Source: Cristatella mucedo (lineage: Eukaryota; Bryozoa; Phylactolaemata; Cristatellidae). From it: DNA of 64,000 bases. Positions within the stretch are counted from its first letter, which is position 1; every line of letters starts with the position of its first letter. Below are positions 32,101-44,100 of this stretch, piece by piece. Made by a program: the position numbers and the translations under genes. The notes beneath the pieces are model-generated. The model was not told the DNA's origin. It saw only the letters and a program-made list of their open reading frames with translations, and searched no databases. The DNA lies in contig WPIO01000020.1 of assembly GCA_009760855.2 (NCBI GenBank), positions 1,830,001 through 1,894,000 on the forward strand. Direction: 5' to 3'.

Positions 32101-35100
32101 GTTTGACTTTCAAGATTTCAGCATGCTTTTGGTATAGCAGAACCGCTCAAGAAGCGTTATGAGCTCTTTGTTATGAGCCTGTGTTATCTAGCCTCTGTCA
32201 CTCAGTTAAGTTAATACCAGCTGCGACAAGGTACGTCGCTTTGTATGTCATGTCGATTGATAAAGTTGCTACCGTTCGCCGAGCTGGTAAGATATCAGCT
32301 CAAGAAAACTAAAGCATGCCGGCCCGAGACCTATGAGGGCTAACTAAACATGTCGGTTTGAGTCGAACCTAAGTCAAAGGTTTCTGTCCGATTTTTACCC
32401 AGGCTGAAATTGTCGGCTAAAGTCGCTCCCTAGGTACAGGTGTTGGTGCGCCGAGTCGCACCCAGTGATTGAGGTGCTCACTCCGGGGACCAAGGTCTGA
32501 CCGAGGTCGTGGGCTCGACGAGCTCCTTGGCATATGTGAAGAGCCTGAATAGAGATTAAGTTCTCTTGGTGCACTATGCAAATGTATTGTTAGTAATATT
32601 ATTATACCCTGGCTAAATGCGGGGGTGTGAATAATACATTCCTACCAGTGTCATTTGAGTCGTAGCTTGGGAAATTACCTTTTTGAGGCTACCTTCACTG
32701 AATTTCAGCTGAATCCTGCAGCGTTGAAATATCGTTCCGAAGGGAGAGCGATGGCTATGCTGCCGTTATAAATGAGACTTGAAGTTAAGCTTCCCAGCGC
32801 GTCCTTGCATTACTCGTACTCTGAAAACCGGGCGCTGGCATTCTCGTAATCTAATAACCGTAAGTGAGACAGTGGCATTTCTCCAGGAACGGTGTCAAGG
32901 ATGAAACATTTTTGTTCTGTCGTACTGTCTGCTGTGCTCGTGGGCGCTCGAAGCACGATTCCAAGCTCGTTGTCGCATGCACACGGCAATGGCCGCTGTA
33001 GATATCTGTTCGATCGGACTTTCTATCCTCAATCCAGCCTTCCGGCTACCATCCGGGTTCCGAGCTTTCTTTTCACCAAGGTAAGTAACAGCTGGCATGC
33101 ACGACGTTGTGCGTTAGTTGCTCATGTCTCACTGCCGGGGGGGGGTGCAGGCTGGACTGGATCAATATTACGGTCTAGCTTTAAAGGTAGCACCAAGACA
33201 CTTTACATTTGCTGCGAGGAAGCGTGATCGAATGGTTAGTGGACAAACTCACAAAACGATGGTCGGAGCTCTATTGGAGCACTTAACTGATACATATGTC
33301 ACACGAATCAACGTTAATTTAGGTATCCGCTTTGATAGCTGCTGAGCGTTTGAAAGCTTCATTAAGAAGACCTCTTCCGCGGCTAGCCGTCATGTTCGAT
33401 CACTGTCTCAGACTAGGTACTGTCTGCGGCGGTGGCTTGCTAAAAATCCAATTAGCTCTATGGTTCCTTTGGGGCTAATTAAAAAAAACACGGACTCGCT
33501 GCAGTTGTTATGGAATATTGTTGCAAGGTTAGTCAATCGTTTGACTAACCTTGCAACAATATTCAATGACAACTGCAGCGACTTCATGGCTTTTATTTGA
33601 CTAACCTTGACTGCTCTCCCGACTCGGCTACAGTATACTTCTACATGCTTCTTACTTTGTCTTTGTTGCATGGGATTAAGTCTAGTGGCTACCGTGTGTG
33701 CACCGAGAATTGCTAACTACCCAGTCAGTATTTCTGGCCTTGTGGAGTTACAGGCGTTAATACTCATATTACGTCATATTACGTCCGCACAGAGAGCTGT
33801 GGTATTTTTCTAAGTAGCAGCGAGTAAATGTATCCATGACCAGTCATATCGCCTATTTGAACGCGGTTCGCCGCAGGTTGCCGGCATGAGAGCAGTTGCT
33901 GCTATGAACCGGTTTCGAGGCAGAAGCTCAGCTGCTGCTCCATCAGTACTCTAATGACGCCCCAGCTCGTTGCTTTTGTTTGCCGAACACTTTCGCCTGT
34001 TTCTTGGACACTTCCGTTTCTTATTTAGGAAGATACCATCTTCTTCCTCGGCGGTTCAGGGACAGGAGCCACTTTTCATAAGCACATGCCCGCCTGGAAT
34101 GGAGTCGTCTTTGGCAGGAAGCGCTGGATCTTGTATCCGGTTGAGAAGACGCCGCCAGGAGGTAGGCGGCAGGCATGCCTCGCGCCTAGGTTTTTTAGGC
34201 GCTTTGCCTCGCCCCTCTGCCGTTTTCTTTCCTGCGAGGTAGGCGGTGCCTCGTGCCTCAGTTCGACGCACTCCTTCCCAGCCCAGCTAGGTAGGACTCG
34301 AACGCTGTAGCTGAGTGCGACTTCCAATAACTGCCCGATCCTCGGACGACAGGCTTACACGGATACACGTCGGCCACGTGGCTGAAATACGTCTACCCGT
34401 TCCTTAAAGAGGAGGACAAGCCCATTGAGTGCATGCAGGAGGCCGGCGAGATAGTTTACCTGGTAAGCTGGGCACGCTGCCAACAGTGGGCTGGGCTCGT
34501 CCTGATTAAAGCAGCGACCTCAGCTGCTATCCAAGGACACCACACGGCTTGTTGCCTGCTTTCTCGATCGGCCGAACATGCAAAACCTGTTTGCTGGCGG
34601 CACCAGCATCTGCTATTAGCAGCTGCCTTGCAAGCAAGAGCCTCATTCTTATTTCTTGAGGCGAATTCTCGCTTAGACTCGGCCACGATGTGCCCAACTC
34701 TGAGAAGGCCTGCTAATGCCCTGGCTGTGTATTGACACACGATGCCCCCCTGTCGTTTGTAGCCCGAGTCCTACTACCACGCCATAATGAACGTGGGGGA
34801 GACCATTGCGGTGTCGCTTCAGTTGAAGCGAGCTGTCACCGAGCTCGAGGTCGAGTTCTACAAAGGTAAGCGCCCATGCAAGGTCAAGGTCAAGAGACCA
34901 AAGCTGTGCGAACCTATGCGGATCGGGGTTAATATCTGTAAATGGCCTAGTTATGCTACGCCGGTGGCCGGGAAAGAGAGAATCCCAGCGTTCTCGCTGC
35001 TCACCTGCATCCATTTTATTTCTATTATCCCGTTTAATTGCCGCTCAGTTTTTCTGCAAAATTACACAGAATAGCCTCAATGAAAAGCATTGATCGTGAG

Positions 35101-38100
35101 ACATTTTTTGAAACATGCTTGTCATGCAGGTCTTCGTGATTTACACCCAGTTTTGGCCGACAGCCTTGTTATCTTCACTGATGCAGAGAACATGAAACTT
35201 ATGAGTGCCCTCGACAGGCGCGCTCCTCTACATGCTATCCGTGTGCCGAGCCCTCGAGATTCCTTTCTATTTACTAAAAAAAACTGCAAAAAATGCACCA
35301 TATTAGGCGCAGGCGTGGACTCTGCTATAAGAAATCTGGATCCGATGACGATCTAGCCACTTTCAAAAACTTCCTTCGAGTCTGCACCCGGAGGCTTAGA
35401 AAAGCCAGGGCTTCTTTTTTCACTCGAAAACTAACGTTCTGCTAGTCGGACGCAAAACAGACTTAGAAGATGGTGAACAAGTTGCTTGCCATATCTGTGA
35501 GCTCTCACTCCCCAGTTGTTAACATCTCGGCCGACAAGTTTCAGCATGCTTCACTGAAAAGATTTCGCACGTTAATGCCTCCATAAAGGCCCCTCTTACT
35601 AAAGCAATTGTAAAGTCGCAACCTGTGACCTTCCTTAGGAGATTTTCTGAGGTTCCTGCATTGATGTGGCTACCTGAATCAAGTCTAGTGAAAAGAGCCC
35701 CGTCTCCTGAAGATCCTATGGCATCGCCTCGGTGGTCGTCACTGGCAGACAATTTTAGTCCAGCCGTAACTAAAGATTGTTAATGTAATGTGTAATGTAT
35801 CTCCGTCTGTAACTCCAAAGTCATAAAGACCACGTGGGTGTTACGCAGGAGAGTTTTGTGTAGCGCACTCACAGCCCAAGTGGCTTTAGGTACTCATTCG
35901 GTAGCCAAAAGACTTCGTCTCACGCAACAAAGAGAAAGTGGGAAGCGTAGCAGAGTCGGGAGAGCAGTTGAGGTAGTGAGTAGCATGGAAGTAGCAGCTC
36001 AGAACCACTGAAAAGGATGAGCCATAGTCGGCAGTAGGAGAGTAGTTGTCGTTGCGTAAGAATAGTGGAAGCGAGTTCCACAGTCTAGGACCCGCAGAGC
36101 TAAAGCTTCTGTCGCCAACGGTCTTTAGGCGGAGGAATGGAGCAGCTAATTCATTGTCCACACAGGACCTGAGGGCGCGAAGAGGCTGAAACTGGTGCAG
36201 CAGTTCAGCTAGGTGTTTAGGAGCCAAGCCGTGGTGGGCCTTGTGGGTCAGCGTAGGAACTTTTTTCTGTATCCGTCGCTCAACCGGCATCCATCCAAGC
36301 TCGTTTAGCAAAGGAGACACGACGCATGGTCAAACCGTTAGTGCTTAATCGTTTTTTGATATCATGGTAGTTCTAAAGTCTTTCAAGCTAGCCATCGTTC
36401 CGTCGATACTAAAAAAGCTTGGATTGGATTCAGAGGTCCTAGCAAACTATCACTCAAGTTTCCCTTCCTCCTTTCTGTCAAAGATTCTCGAAAAGATTGT
36501 CGCTAAGCAGCTTGTAGCGCAATTTGAAAAGAAGAATATGTAATCAGAAACATTTCAGTCAGGATTTAAACGACACCGCTCCATGGAGACTGGTCTCATC
36601 CGTGTACCAACGACATCCTATGCAGCAAAGATGACGGAAACGTCACTGCCTTGGCTCTGCTGGCTCTATCAACTCCGTTTGACTCTATTGATCTCAATAT
36701 CCTCTCTGAAAGATTTAGAACAAGGATTGGTCTGGCAGACGAGGCATTGGCATGGCCCAGTTCGTTCTTGCCTGATCGTATTCATAATCGTGTCGTAATC
36801 AAGACTCATCCATCAGATCAGTCACCTTTACAGTCCCGCAAGAGTCCGTTCTCGGTCCCTTGCTGTTCTCCATTTATGCTGAACCTCTGAGAAAAGAGAC
36901 TCGGGCCTACGACATTGGCTATCACTTTTAAGCTGACGACACTCAGATGTAGTTTTCGTCTAAAACCGTCGGAATCTGCTGTAGTGACTAATTAACTGAT
37001 TGCTTGCCTTGCAGATATTTGATCCTGGATGACTTTACCCAATTTCCAAAAACTGAACGACGATACAACCGAACTGTTACTCATTTGATACCCTTAGCGT
37101 ACTGCTGGAGTAGAAGATTTCTTTGAGAACCTATTAGAAGGGGTAGTCTTATAAGGAATGCTTTTGTGCGACCATCACCATATGTTCGGAATTTAGGTAT
37201 AGTTTTTAGCAACTGCCTACATTTTGAAAGTTTCATTATGAAGACTGCATTCACAGCTAGCCATCATGCCTGAGCCATATCAAAGCTGGATTCATATCAA
37301 AGCTGGATTTTTGCTATTCTGTTTTGTCTGAGCTACTGAAAAAAGCCTCTTAAGCTGGTGCAGCTAGTGATGAATGTGGCAGCAACGCTAGTTAACCAAT
37401 CCTATAGGGTCGGTCTCCTCTGCTGAAGGAGCTTCGATGGTCTCTGGTTGATCAATGGATACAAAGTTAAGTTATAACGCTGACTCACATGGCCCACCAC
37501 GGCTTGGCTCCTTCATACTTGGCTGAACTGCTGCACCCGTTTGACCTCCTCCAGACCCTCAGGTCCTCTATGGACGATAAATTAGCTGCTACATTCTTAC
37601 GCTTAAAGACCATTTGCGACAGAAGCTTTTGCTCTGCAGATCCTAGACTGTGGAGCTCACTTCCACAATTCACACGCAGTGACATCGATTCTCTTGCTGC
37701 TGACTATGGCACATCATCTCCAGCAGTCTTGAGCTGCAACTTACAGGCTACTCAACTTAATCGACTGACCTCCTGACTCAGCTCTGGTTCTCATTTTCTG
37801 TATGTTGGGTGAGATGAAGTGTGTTTGCCATTGCATGCTTACCGAAAGCCGCTTAGACTTTGAATTCGCTATAGAAAACTTATGTGCAGCACCCCCTTGT
37901 ACTTTGTGGCTTTTTGAAGTCACTCACTGAGATACATTACAGGGTATTACATCTCACTGATCCCGTTAACAGTTCGTAAGCTGCTAGTAAAGTTACAAGG
38001 AGTCACATTTCTTGAAGTTAAGAACTCGCTGGACCATTGACTTCAAATGAAAGACCGTGACCGAAGGTGTAATGGAGTTACATTTTTTATGCAGAAAATA

Positions 38101-41100
38101 TCAATGAACTCAGCAATTACGTCGTCAATAGTGGTGACACGACGTTACGTAGCATTTTAATGGGCGGGTTTGCATTAAGTTCAACTTATTGGAACGCAAG
38201 ACGAAGATCTTCAACTGTACCTCCGGTACTTGTACGCAACTTTGGAGGTATGAAGAGATTTTGTATGAAAGGGTCTATGGCAAAATAACTCGATAATAAT
38301 TAACTGCAAATCCAGTTAACGCCTCTGGCATTTCAGCTTAGAATTACGTTGATAAGCATTAACAAGTTTAAAGAGGTGTGACAACAGCCTATGCTCTCCA
38401 ACACATTTGCCATTCAATTTCAAGGTTTGTTACTTATTCTTGGACTAATAGGGGCTCTCCATAAATGTTTGAGTTGGATAGACTGCTATTCTGAGGCTTA
38501 TGGGAATCGAAGGGTGCAGCTTGAAGGGCTCTACCGAGGTCATCCGAATGTTACGTGTCCTCCATATCGGAGGGGCATGACTTAAAGGAGGGACGTGATC
38601 CGGCTGGTGTGGCTGCTGGTGAGCCTAGCCCTGCGAATTAGCTGCAGCAGGATTGTAATGCTGGTCTAATCCAAACCTCATCCTCTTCCAATCCCCCCGC
38701 CCGCAGTAGTTTAGCCCCTTCCTCGGATCTGAGAGGCAGGAGTAAGGATGACCAGACTCGCGAAGCAGTCATGTAGCTAGCAGCAGCCATGTCCCATTGT
38801 CGCCCATTCCGTATGACGATCGAGGAGCTTGAACGACACCGGCCCTGGCTGTCAATGCAGCTGGTTGCTGTCACATATTTCATAGCCGTTGAAACCGGTC
38901 TCTGGACCAGCTTAGGAGAACCGAACAAATCAATAATAAGAATAAGCAAGTGAGCGACAGCAGACAATGGGAGCGAGCCATTATGGCAGCCGAGGCAGCG
39001 ATTCAGTGTGACGCGGCTGCCTTTGTCGATTTGGCGACAATGAAAGAGCCTTAAAGCGATAGGCAGCTGCAGCTACAGTAACCAGCTTAAGCAGCGGTTT
39101 AGTCATGCTGTTACTCTAGCATTTGCCCAATGATCCAGGCAGATACTAGCGTGTAGAAATTGTAGCAGTACCAACGCACTGAAAACGAAACCAGAAGCAG
39201 GACCAGCAAAGTTGGGTCCACAATAAAGTTCGGACCGACGGAGATATTGACAGGTGAGCTAGTTTCGTGGAGAACAGCGTGGTGACTTTTTGCAAGGAGC
39301 TAACCCTGCAGAGAGTAGAGGGCCGAGATTGGCTGGTAAGCTCTCAGCACGGCGCTCTACGTCACACCAAAAGATTGCTTGTGGGGCTCAATGATATGCT
39401 GAAATATAGCTTGTGGGGCTCAAAGCTGTGCTTATGAATTGTGAATTGATGGTGAATTGTGATGATTGTGAATTGTGAAATGATTAATTTTGGCTTGTGT
39501 GGGTGCTCATATTCGAAAGGTCAGGATAGGAGAGCTTTTTCTGTTCACTCTCACGTCTCCGATGCAAGTACCCATAACGGATAAAAATAGATGCACTTGC
39601 AGTGGCAATATAGAGTCTCTGCGATCGTAGATGATGTATTGCGCTTCCCGTGCAGGAGAGAGCTGATGTCTGCGTGATGAAGATCGGTTCGCACAATTTG
39701 TCTGCATGATATACGAAGGCGCAGTATTCAGCAGCTAACGCTGTCAGGTTAGCATTAGAAATCATAATCATAATACTTCGTTTGAATAGGGCCCTCATAG
39801 AACTTTATGTCAATCCAGGCACTTTATAAGACACTGCAAGAGAATCAATAAGCAAAAGTTAGTGACATGCACGGATCATGCTTGGACAAGCGTGCTAAGC
39901 GTCCAATATAGGAAACTCGGAGTAGCCGGCTAGTAGGACACCTGGCTTCCAACATACACTGAATGTAATAAATTTCCGCCTGCAGCACCACAAAGCCACA
40001 AGGACTAAGTGGTTGGTAGGCAGAACCGTGTTCTATCGTGCACTCGAAGCGAAAGTGGCTTTCGGTTCGCATACGGTGACCAACCGACTTCATCTTACGC
40101 AGCAAAGAGAAAGTGAAAACCATAGCTATCCAATAGCACGGGTAAGCACGCAGAGCGCACCTAAAACAAAAATTTACTGGGTGACTGGAAAAGAGGTCAA
40201 AGTGCAAAGGCCTGCCGAAGAGGAGACGGGAGGGGCATAGAGGCATCCCCGGGCACTGGATCAGGAGCGCTGAATCAGGGAGCGCCAAAGCGGATGTCGA
40301 ATACTGAGTGGGGGGGGGGCGCCGTCTGTGTAGTTCAACCCCGGGCACACAAAATCGTAGGAACGCCTCTGGATGAGAGCGGAAAAAATGTCATTAGCTG
40401 AAATCCTAATGTTGTGAAGTCCTTAGAGGGTGAGCCCTAATCCAGTATTGAGTTGAGTACTTTCGGTGCTTATTAACTGAAAGGTCGACCGCCAGAATTT
40501 AAAAGCCTCTTTTGTTTAGCGACAGAAGAACCTTCACGGCTATCACCGCCGCTTGCAGCGGCGATGAAGGATCGCCCACCAGAGCATTCGAACCCATGAC
40601 CTCGGGACCGAGGTCATGAAAAAGCAACCGCCTTACCTAATGAGCCATCTGGCTTCGCCAGAATATTTCAATTTAGTTTGAGGGACTGCGAGAACAGCAG
40701 AAACCGAGGAGCAATGAGATTGGATAGTTAGACCGGTGCAAGAGGGTGAAGCGACCTGCGAGCCAGAGACTGCCAGGTCTTTTAAGTCGATTCGATGCTC
40801 GATTGGGTTGAAGGCTAGCTCAGACAAAAGTGGTGCGACTTAGCACCTGTGCTGTTGTCCACTGACCCGGACGAGCTGCAGAGTTCGTCACCAGTTGTGT
40901 ACGACTAAAAGCGCATTATGGGAGTTCTGAATAAACGGTATGGTAGGAATCCCGAGTGATCGCGAGGAATCTCTGAAGTACTTGATGCCTCAGGGCTCTG
41001 CGCTTGGTCCCGTTCTTTTCACGGTTTCTACTCTCCGTCTAGCCGGTGTGATTTCCAGGCAAACGCTAGGCTTTCACTTCTATGCAGATAGCACTTAGTT

Positions 41101-44100
41101 TTACCCTTGCTGTGATCCCTCCCCCAGAACGTTGAATTCTCTCAATTAGTTCCTTGATGCATGTATTGACGACATCTGCACTTGGATGGCAGAAAACTTT
41201 CTTAAATTGAATGGTGATAAAACCAACTTAGTAGTTTTGGGCAAACCAAGTGTGATTGAAAAATTGAAAAGGCTGACGTCCAAAATTGGCTCTGCCAGCA
41301 TATCTCCTGTTGAATCTGCACAAAATCTAGGTGACATGTTCCCAAGTGACCTTTCATTAGAAGACCACGTCAGCTCCACAGTCAAATCTGCCTAAGTCAG
41401 CTACATGACATTGTTAACAATCGTATTTATTTAGACAGGGATATGACATAATAATATTAATAATAATAATAATAATTCACTTGATAAAGCGCCCTCAGAG
41501 AACTTAATCTCTCTCTAGGCGCTTTACATTTGCTGCAAAGTGAATTCCAATGAATGGTAAGTAAAATCGTGCTGGAAAAACAAACAAAATGAATAACATG
41601 GTTAGGGGTGACATGCACAGGGTCAGCGTGCAAATGTGGTTAGTGGCAGCATGCAGTGTCAGCACGCATAAGCACATCAAGGACGAATCACAGGGACCCA
41701 CGAAATGCTGTCCTAAATAGGTGTTTTTAGGTTCCTTTTAAATGTGGTCAGGTCAGGGGATGTTCTGACGCAGGTCGGGAGGGAGTTCCAGGCTGTGGGA
41801 GCATATGAACTAAATGCACGGTCTCCAAAGGATTTAAGGTTTGTACGAGGTATTTCTAGACTGCTGGACTCCGAAAAGCAGGAAGTACGATGCCTGGCCT
41901 GATGGGGTAGTACTTCTGAGAGATAGGCTGGAGCCATAGAATGAAGGGACCTAAAAGTGAGCGACAAAACCTTGAAGTCAATCCGTTGCTTGACTGGTAG
42001 CCAGTGCAGGTCGGCGAGAAGTGGAGTAATGTGGCAACTGCGACGCTCACGACAGACAAGCCTAGCTGCAGAGTTTTGCACCAGCTGCAATCGCCTGATC
42101 GCACATGCTGGTAGGCCAGTAAGCAGTGAGTTGCAGAAGTCGAGACGGGATGTCACGAATGCATGGACCAACTTGGACGTGGTATCTTTATCTAAAAAAG
42201 CCCGAATTTTAGCAATGTTATGAAGCTGAAAATAGGTAGATTTGACTGTGGAGCTGATATGGTCGTCTAACGAGAGGTCGCTTTGGAATATGACACCTAG
42301 ATTTCGAGCTGATTCAATTGGAGATATGCTGGCAGAGCCCATTTTGAGAGTCAGCCTTTCCAATCTCTGAATCACACTGGGTTTGCCCATAACTAGTAAG
42401 TTAGTTTTAGAAAATTTGCTGCCATCCATGTGCGGATGTCATCAATGCATGCAGCAAGTGAGTTAAGAGAATTTGAGGTGCTCGAAGGCTGGGAGGGATC
42501 AAAGCAAAGGTACAACTGAGTGTCATCCGCATAGAAGTGAAAGCCTAGATTGTGCTTGGCAATCACATCAGCAATAGGGAGAGTATAAACCGTGAAAAGA
42601 ACCGGACCTAGCACGGAGCCCTGTGGTACTCCATATTTCAGAGGTACTTCAGATGATCTTTGTCCATTCACGTCAATACTCTGGAGTCTCCCACTGAGAA
42701 AGGACCTGAAGCACTGCAGAGCAGTGCCAGTGATGCCCAAGCGAGATGAGTGGGGCTCTAGAAGAACTTTGTGTGATCGATGGTATCAAAAGCCGCCGAA
42801 AGATCGAGCAAAACAAGCAGAGACACTCTACCATGTCTGCATTCCTAAGTAGGTCGTTGTATACCCTAAGCAATGCTGACTCTGTGGAGTGATTAGCTCT
42901 AAAGCCAGACTGGAACTTACTAGCAAGGTGTGAGGTTTCGATATAGGAGTTCAGCTGGTCTGCCACGACCCGTTCCAGTGTCTTTGATAGGAATGACATC
43001 TAAATTGGTCCATACATTTTGACATCCCGTCTTCTTAACTCGCTGCTTGCTGGTCTACCGGCTTGTGCAACCAGGAGCTTACAGCTGGTGCAAAACTCTG
43101 CAGCTGGACTTGTCTGTCGTGAGCGTCCCAGTTGCCACATCACGCCACTTCTCGCCGACATGCACTGACTCCAGTCAAGAAACGCATCGACTTAAAGGTT
43201 TTGTCACTCACTTTTTTGGTTCCTTCGTTCTTTGGCTCCGGCCTACCTATCAAATCGACTCCCCCATCAGGCTGAAAATCGTATCACCTCCTTTTCGGAA
43301 TTTAATTGTTCACCCATACCTCGTGCAATTCTCAAATTTTTTGGAGACCGTACCTGTAGTTCGTATGCTCCCAAAGCCTGAAACTCACTTCCGACTTGCG
43401 TTACGACATCCCCTGACTTGTCCACATTTAAAAAGTACCTAAAAGGCATGTATTTGTAACAGCATTTAGTGCGTCCTAATGATTCGACCTATATGTGGTT
43501 ATGAGTGCTGACTCGGACACTGTGCATGCTGCCACTAACCACACTTGAATGCTGACCCTGTGCATGTCACCTCTAACCATTTTATACTTGTTCAGTGAGC
43601 ATGCTACCGCTAACCATTCGATCATGCTTCCTTCACAGCAAATATGAAGTGCCGAGAAAGAGATTGAGTTCTCTGTGGGCGCTATAATAAATATGTTATT
43701 ATTATTAATCCAGACGCCATGTCACAAACACATGAACTAATTTGGCGTCGTATTCTTGTCTACGCAGGCCCCGATTTGTGCGATGGTGCTTTGCTGAAAG
43801 TAAGTCGATTTGACCGTAAGGCACTTCGCACATCCAGTGACAAAGCCGTTATGGAATAGCATGACTAGATTGCGGGCAGTCGCAATTGAGCGAAGCTTGA
43901 TGAACCAATCTTGAGTTTGAGGCCTTTCAAATTGCTTGGGCGAAGCTAGGCTTACTCAAAAGTATTAGGATGCTCTCAGCAGCATCCAGCTTAATGTAGT
44001 TGCTAGCTCATCCAAATGGAAATTTCACCGCTGCTAGGAAATTAAATCAAGTGAGTGTGATGCTGAGCGAAGCTTGAAAGATAGCCGCACAATGGCTACA

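Larger units (their letters stand above)
29167..33001 (+). other. Intron 1 of the JmjC-TPR gene
   Basis: 3.8 kb. Contains a GA-rich tract, an 81-bp tandem duplication, SINE-A and L2-A 3' ends, and AT-rich unassigned DNA at 31440-32440. Confidence 0.8.
33081..34028 (+). other. Intron 2 of the JmjC-TPR gene
   Basis: 948 bp, mostly a short antisense L2-A piece (about 33185-33245) and an L2-B piece (33311-33790) with a snap-back inverted repeat. Confidence 0.85.
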
